Of a stretch of DNA of 8,313 bases, positions 4,751 through 8,313 are shown in pieces. The stretch spans positions 1 through 8,313 of the forward strand of contig NATJ01000033.1 of assembly GCA_002085305.1 (NCBI GenBank), in the 5' to 3' direction. Every line of letters begins with the position of its first letter. The stretch's first letter is position 1. The notes beneath the pieces were generated by a model. It searched no databases and was not told the origin of the DNA. It saw only the letters and a program-made list of their open reading frames with translations. This DNA comes from Epsilonproteobacteria bacterium 4484_65. Its GTDB lineage: Bacteria; Campylobacterota; Campylobacteria; Campylobacterales; Sulfurovaceae. The position numbers were made by a program, and so were the translations under genes.

Positions 4751-5509
4751 TTGAAACTTTCTGACGTAAAACAACTTCTTGATAAAGAAGTTCAAGAGAG
4801 AAATAATACTTTAGAACTCTCCTACGAAAAACCAGATCCACTGCTCATTGCATCCAAATATCAAGATGAATCTGTTGCTCTTATCTGCGCCTTGTTTGGA
4901 TATGGTAATGCAGGGCTTATTGTAAAGTTTCTGGAGAGTTTGGATTTTTCTTTATTGGAATCTAGTGAAGAGACGATAAAAAGAAAGCTTACTTCACATT
5001 ACTATCGTTTTCAAAAATCTGAAGATGTAATAGCCGTGTTCATTGCGTTAAAACGCTTGAAAGAGCTAGATAGCATTGAAGATATCTTTTATAAAGGGTA
5101 TAAAAAAGAGCATAATATCTTGGATGGGTTATGGCATTTCATAGATACCATAAGAGCCGTCTATCCTTGTTCAACACAGGGATATAACTTTCTTATAGGC
5201 TCTATACCTAAGGAAGTAAGCAGTACAGGAACATATAAACGTTATATGATGTACTTGCGTTGGATGGTACGTAAAGATGATCTTGATATGGGTCTATGGT
5301 CCAAGATAGATAAAAAAGATCTGCTTATGCCCCTGGATACCCATACTTTTAAAGTCTCACGAAAGTTGGGTTTACTGAAGCGTAAAAGTTATAATATGAA
5401 AGCAGTTTTGGAATTAACTGATAAATTTAAACAATGGGATAAGAATGATCCTGTAAAGTATGACTTTGCACTCTATCGTTTAGGGCAGGAGAAATTATTA
5501 AAAATATAA
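4751..5509 (+). CDS. TIGR02757 / DUF2400 family protein, function unknown
   Basis: From the TTG at 4751 the product is 252 aa (260 if the TTG at 4727 is used), normal for this family. Recognisable family segments are DPLLIASKYQDESVALICALFGYGN near the N-terminus, YMMYLRWMVRKDDLDMGLW (R170-W171 and on), PLDTHTFKVSRKLGLL (194 on) and DPVKYDFALYRLG (233 on). I recall the family as widespread but uncharacterised. The conserved PLDTHT...RKLGL and late Asp-rich DPVKYDFAL pattern recalls helix-hairpin-helix DNA glycosylases, so a nucleic-acid role is possible, but this is a weak inference and no catalytic residue can be named. There is no signal peptide or membrane segment. The gene stands alone between a repeat and the atpB promoter, so its neighbours give no functional hint. 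No promoter is obvious; it may be read from lptB. Confidence 0.88.
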   Translation: MKLSDVKQLLDKEVQERNNTLELSYEKPDPLLIASKYQDESVALICALFGYGNAGLIVKFLESLDFSLLESSEETIKRKLTSHYYRFQKSEDVIAVFIALKRLKELDSIEDIFYKGYKKEHNILDGLWHFIDTIRAVYPCSTQGYNFLIGSIPKEVSSTGTYKRYMMYLRWMVRKDDLDMGLWSKIDKKDLLMPLDTHTFKVSRKLGLLKRKSYNMKAVLELTDKFKQWDKNDPVKYDFALYRLGQEKLLKI

Positions 5510-5552
5510 GTAGAAGTAGTATTTTTTAACCGGGTATTTAACACTTTTTATA

Positions 5553-5558
5553 TATAAT
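5553..5558 (+). promoter_or_regulatory. atpB promoter -10 box
   Basis: TATAAT within TTTTTATATATAATAC, about 30 nt before the atpB ribosome site. Transcription would start near 5565, giving a leader of about 24 nt. No clear -35 hexamer, as is usual for sigma-70 promoters in this phylum. Confidence 0.7.
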
Positions 5559-5588
5559 ACAAGCAAATTATAATTAAGAGGATGTTTT

Positions 5589-6269
5589 ATGGAAGGTGTA
5601 TTTACGTACCTGGGCGCTATTTTCGGTCACGGTCAAATGATGTTTGTTGCACACTTGGTTTTAGTAGCTATTATTATACTTGCTATTGCAAAAATGGCTA
5701 CAAAAAGTCTTAGAGCAGTACCAAATGGTACACAAAATGTGATGGAAGCATATCTTGGCGGTGCTATCGCTATGGGTAGAGATGTTATTGGTGAAGAACT
5801 TGCAAGAAAGTATCTTCCTCTTGTAGCAGCTGTAGGTATGTTTGTATTTGTTTCAAACGTGATCGGTATTATCCCTGGATTTGAATCTCCAACTTCAAAT
5901 ATAAATATTACATTGCCTTTAGCACTAATGGTGTTTTTCTACTATAACTACGAAGGTATCAAGAAAAATGGAGTAGTTCATTATTTTGCTCACTTTATGG
6001 GTCCTGTAAAAATACTTGCACCGTTGATGTTCCCTATTGAGATCGTATCTCACCTTTCAAGAATTATTTCACTTTCATTCAGACTTTTTGGTAACATTAA
6101 GGGTGATGACCTGTTCTTATGGGTACTTTTAATGCTTGTTCCTTTTGTTGCTCCACTTCCTGCATACATATTGCTTACATTCTCAGCAATACTGCAAACA
6201 TTTGTATTTATGATCCTTATCTACGTCTATCTTGCAGGTGCTGTGCTCATGGATGCAGAACACGAATAA
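5589..6269 (+). CDS. atpB: F0F1 ATP synthase subunit a
   Basis: Subunit a forms the two proton half-channels beside the c-ring in the inner membrane. The 226-aa product is shorter than the 271-aa E. coli protein, mainly at the N-terminus, and is a normal length for Campylobacterota. It has about five hydrophobic helices (about 14-36, 75-95, 104-120, 137-160, 174-222 with breaks). The essential Arg is Arg165 in [13 protein letters not shown]. At the place of E. coli Glu219 it has Asp174; I recall the Campylobacter protein has the same GDD, so this is a lineage feature rather than a defect. The start is set by AAGAGGA (5576-5582), 6 nt before the ATG. No other ATP synthase genes are adjacent, as in Campylobacter, where atpB is separate from atpFHAGDC and atpE. 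Two small genes follow, probably on the same transcript. Confidence 0.96.
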   Translation: MEGVFTYLGAIFGHGQMMFVAHLVLVAIIILAIAKMATKSLRAVPNGTQNVMEAYLGGAIAMGRDVIGEELARKYLPLVAAVGMFVFVSNVIGIIPGFESPTSNINITLPLALMVFFYYNYEGIKKNGVVHYFAHFMGPVKILAPLMFPIEIVSHLSRIISLSFRLFGNIKGDDLFLWVLLMLVPFVAPLPAYILLTFSAILQTFVFMILIYVYLAGAVLMDAEHE

Positions 6270-6291
6270 TCGACTCTAAAAAATTCAATGG

Positions 6292-6594
6292 ATGCTGTTC
6301 AATAAACTATCAATGAGATTGGGCAATAAACCGTTAGGATTTGTAATTAACTTTCTTTTAGGCGTTGCATGGGCCGCTGTGCTCATCGGTGCTGTAACTT
6401 CTTTTCTCTCTTTTTATCACAATAGTTTCTTTTTTGCTATTATCTCTGCATTTGTCGGGGCATTGCCAGGTTTGGTAGCTGTACTTTTGCTTGAACACAT
6501 CATTACCAACAAAGAGAAACATTTAGAACTCAAAAAACAGACAAAATTACTTGAACAAATTCTTAGAGAAAAAGAAAAACATCCTTTAAAATGA
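6292..6594 (+). CDS. Small two-helix membrane protein downstream of atpB
   Basis: This 100-aa protein has two membrane helices (about 16-40 and 46-69) and a charged C-terminal tail (71-100; NKEKHLELKKQTKLLEQILREKEKH) with heptad-like Leu/Ile spacing, probably a cytoplasmic coiled coil. I do not recognise a named family. A small membrane protein also follows atpB in Campylobacter jejuni (Cj1203c, from memory), so the pairing may be conserved. By analogy with AtpI, a small two-helix protein encoded next to F0 genes in other bacteria, a role in F0 assembly is conceivable; that rests on position and topology only. The start is uncertain: no ribosome site is visible before the ATG at 6292 or the in-frame ATG at 6313, while an in-frame stop at 6277 limits extension. 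It overlaps the next gene by 4 nt (ATGA). Confidence 0.8.
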   Translation: MLFNKLSMRLGNKPLGFVINFLLGVAWAAVLIGAVTSFLSFYHNSFFFAIISAFVGALPGLVAVLLLEHIITNKEKHLELKKQTKLLEQILREKEKHPLK

Positions 6595-7358
6595 ATATTA
6601 GAATAATACGAATCAGTTTTATTTTTATTTTTATCAGTTTTATCTTTCTTTCACCTGTGCTAAATGCAAAAAATATAGAAGCGTATTACAGTGCTGAATT
6701 TGGTATTGTAGGCGAAGTAGCAAGAGCACATGCTACACTTACTTCTAATGGTAGATCTTATACTTTAGATGCAAATATAAAGGCAGTAGGAGCCATAGCC
6801 AAAACAGTGACAAACAACCTCAAAGAACGGCATATCTCTAATGGGCATATAGTCAAGGGTTTACTGGTAACTGATGTGTACCAGATGATAAAATCTTATG
6901 GGGTGTATAACAGTACGACGATCTATTGGGTGGATCATAAGAGAAAGAGAGTTACAAGACACTACATAAAATGGGAAAAAGGCAAAGAGATCATAAATGA
7001 AAAAGTAAGACTTGGCTACTACGGCAAAGATGATCTGATGACACTTTTTATGAATCTTTCCAAGCATATTAAAGAGAAACATAAAAGTAAACATTATAGA
7101 TTTTCTGTAGTGGGTGCAGACCGTAAAAACGGACGAGTTGATGTTATTGTACCTTCAGGAAATGCTTTAAAACAGATGAAGATTCTTATGGGTGAAGGTA
7201 AAAAAAGAGACTGGTATAGTAAAGTAGTGATGCATCGTAAACTCTATAACAGTGAAAAAGGTGAATTGGAAGTGCGGATAGGCAAAGAGGGCTTAGTGGA
7301 AAAAGCTGTTTTGAAAGATCTGATTTTCTTTGGTGATGTACGGATTATAAGGCAATAA
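6591..7358 (+). CDS. Secreted DUF3108-type protein, function unknown
   Basis: The ATG overlaps the stop of the preceding gene (ATGA), so translation is probably coupled. The 255-aa product begins with a signal peptide: basic NIRIIR, a hydrophobic core at about 8-20, and a likely cut after LNA (26). The mature part starts NIEAYYSAEFGIVGEVARAHATL, followed by beta-rich repeats and a YYGKDDLMTLFMNL segment (about 143-156). This is the arrangement of DUF3108 proteins, periplasmic beta proteins of unknown role. I recognise the family by pattern and am moderately sure. The mature protein is strongly basic (many KK, KR, KH pairs), as expected if it contacts the cell wall, LPS or nucleic acid, but no function can be assigned. 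It is the last gene of the probable atpB transcript. Confidence 0.75.
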   Translation: MNIRIIRISFIFIFISFIFLSPVLNAKNIEAYYSAEFGIVGEVARAHATLTSNGRSYTLDANIKAVGAIAKTVTNNLKERHISNGHIVKGLLVTDVYQMIKSYGVYNSTTIYWVDHKRKRVTRHYIKWEKGKEIINEKVRLGYYGKDDLMTLFMNLSKHIKEKHKSKHYRFSVVGADRKNGRVDVIVPSGNALKQMKILMGEGKKRDWYSKVVMHRKLYNSEKGELEVRIGKEGLVEKAVLKDLIFFGDVRIIRQ

Positions 7359-7361
7359 CGC

Positions 7362-7367
7362 TATAAT
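7362..7367 (+). promoter_or_regulatory. gatB promoter -10 box
   Basis: TATAAT begins 4 nt after the stop of the DUF3108 gene, so upstream promoter contacts lie inside that gene's end. Transcription would start near 7374, giving a leader of about 35 nt with AAGGA at 7396-7400, 8 nt before the gatB ATG. No terminator is visible between the two genes, so read-through from the atpB unit is also possible. Confidence 0.65.
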
Positions 7368-7408
7368 GGCTTTAATTAAATAAGCATTATTTTATAAGGA
7401 ATATCTCT

Positions 7409-8313
7409 ATGTTTGAAACCGTCATCGGTCTTGAAGTTCATGTTCAACTTAATACTAAAACGAAACTCTTTTGCTCTTGTCCTACCTCTTTTGCAGAGCA
7501 TCAAAATGTAAATACATGCCCTACTTGCCTTGCTCTTCCTGGAGCCTTACCAGTAGTCAATAAAGAAGCAGCTATCAAAGCAATGAGACTTGGATATGCG
7601 ATCAATGGAAATGTAAATCACAGCTCTAATTTTGATAGAAAGAGTTATTTTTACCCAGACAGTCCTTCGGCGTACCAGATCACACAGCTTACCAAGGCTA
7701 TAGTACAAAAGGGTGAAGTGTTCATAGACCTTAAAGATGGCACACAAAAACGCATCGGTATGACCCAGGCACACCTTGAAGCGGATGCCGGAAAAAATAT
7801 GCATGAAGGTAACCACTCTAAAGTGGACTTGAACCGTGCAGGTACACCACTACTTGAGATCGTATCAGATCCAGATATGAGAAGCTCTGATGAAGCAGTG
7901 GCATACTTGAAAAAGCTTCACTCAACCGTACGTTACCTTGACATCTCTGATGCAAATATGCAAGAGGGTTCATTTAGATGTGATGTGAATGTTTCTATCC
8001 GTCCAAAAGGGCAAGAAGCATTTGGTACTAGAGTGGAGATCAAAAATATCAACTCATTTAAATTTGTAGCTGCTGCTATCGCCCATGAAGTACAAAGACA
8101 AACAGAAGCATATGAAGATGGCGTGTATGAACAGGAAGTAAATCAGGAAACACGTCTTTGGAATGTAGCTGAGGGAGTGACGAAGTCTATGAGAGGAAAA
8201 GAGGAAGCAGCTGATTATCGTTATTTCCCGGATCCTGACCTACGTCCTTTGATCGTTACAGATGAGATGATAGCTGAGGCAAAGATCATGCCGGAACTTC
8301 CAGATGCAAAAGT
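7409..8313 (+). CDS. gatB: Aspartyl/glutamyl-tRNA amidotransferase subunit B, N-terminal 301 residues
   Basis: GatB is the tRNA-binding kinase/transamidase subunit of GatCAB, which converts Glu-tRNA(Gln) and Asp-tRNA(Asn) to the correct amide forms, used where glutaminyl- or asparaginyl-tRNA synthetase is missing. The frame is open to the window edge, so about 301 of roughly 475 residues are seen. Motifs: IGLEVHVQL at the N-terminus with Glu9 and His11, and HLEADAGK with Glu124, which align with the S. aureus Mg/ATP-site residues Glu10, His12 and Glu125 as I recall them. The zinc site is Cys22, Cys24, Cys37 and Cys40. Also present are [33 protein letters not shown] and [10 protein letters not shown]. 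One oddity is DSPSAYQ (84-90), where I expect D-x-P-K-x-Y-Q. The start has AAGGA 8 nt upstream and its own promoter. Confidence 0.96.
   Translation, partial: MFETVIGLEVHVQLNTKTKLFCSCPTSFAEHQNVNTCPTCLALPGALPVVNKEAAIKAMRLGYAINGNVNHSSNFDRKSYFYPDSPSAYQITQLTKAIVQKGEVFIDLKDGTQKRIGMTQAHLEADAGKNMHEGNHSKVDLNRAGTPLLEIVSDPDMRSSDEAVAYLKKLHSTVRYLDISDANMQEGSFRCDVNVSIRPKGQEAFGTRVEIKNINSFKFVAAAIAHEVQRQTEAYEDGVYEQEVNQETRLWNVAEGVTKSMRGKEEAADYRYFPDPDLRPLIVTDEMIAEAKIMPELPDAK

Noticed and set aside
4389..4841. 150-aa minus-strand frame over the end of lptB
   Set aside because: Antisense to the conserved LptB C-terminus and the hairpin cluster; composition is not protein-like for this genome.
6288..6305. Five-codon frame (MDAVQ) overlapping the start of the small membrane protein gene
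   Set aside because: Could be a coupling peptide, but there is no ribosome site and so short a frame is expected by chance.

Overview
The window looks like chromosomal DNA of a Campylobacterota (Epsilonproteobacteria) bacterium, most likely a Sulfurovum- or Sulfurimonas-like sulfur oxidiser. The genus is an inference. The evidence is the long DapD form typical of that phylum, an AtpB with the phylum's [12 protein letters not shown] segment and no other ATP synthase genes beside it, an S4-protein/tsaE/lptB cluster, AT-rich intergenic DNA with TATAAT-type -10 boxes, and a GatB of this group. The content is mostly housekeeping and almost all on the + strand.

Layout. At 1-185 is the 5' end of a leftward TonB-dependent outer-membrane receptor gene. 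A divergent control region (186-574) separates it from dapD and holds one inverted-pair palindromic repeat (219-288). dapD (lysine and peptidoglycan precursor synthesis) is followed after 3 nt by a 78-aa protein of unknown function. A repeat-bearing gap (2009-2173) leads to a second tight run: S4 RNA-binding protein, trpD (tryptophan synthesis), a perfect 26-bp inverted-pair REP element (3399-3494), tsaE (tRNA t6A synthesis) and lptB (LPS export ATPase). A hairpin-rich segment (4651-4730) precedes a TIGR02757/DUF2400 gene of unknown function. Next come atpB (F0 subunit a), a 100-aa two-helix membrane protein and a secreted DUF3108-type protein, probably one transcript from a promoter at about 5553. 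gatB (amidotransferase subunit B) has its own promoter and runs off the right end.

The genes serve separate pathways and do not form a new system. The most noteworthy signal is between the genes: four unrelated palindromic elements in about 4.5 kb, each in a different intergenic junction. Two are paired REPs, one of them with the GTAG foot known from REP-associated tyrosine transposase (RAYT) systems. Three of the four lie immediately upstream of a gene start, and two create false upstream start codons. I corrected the starts of tsaE (to 3505) and of the TIGR02757 gene (to 4751) for this reason.

No tRNA, rRNA, CRISPR array, transposase gene or prophage gene was seen.
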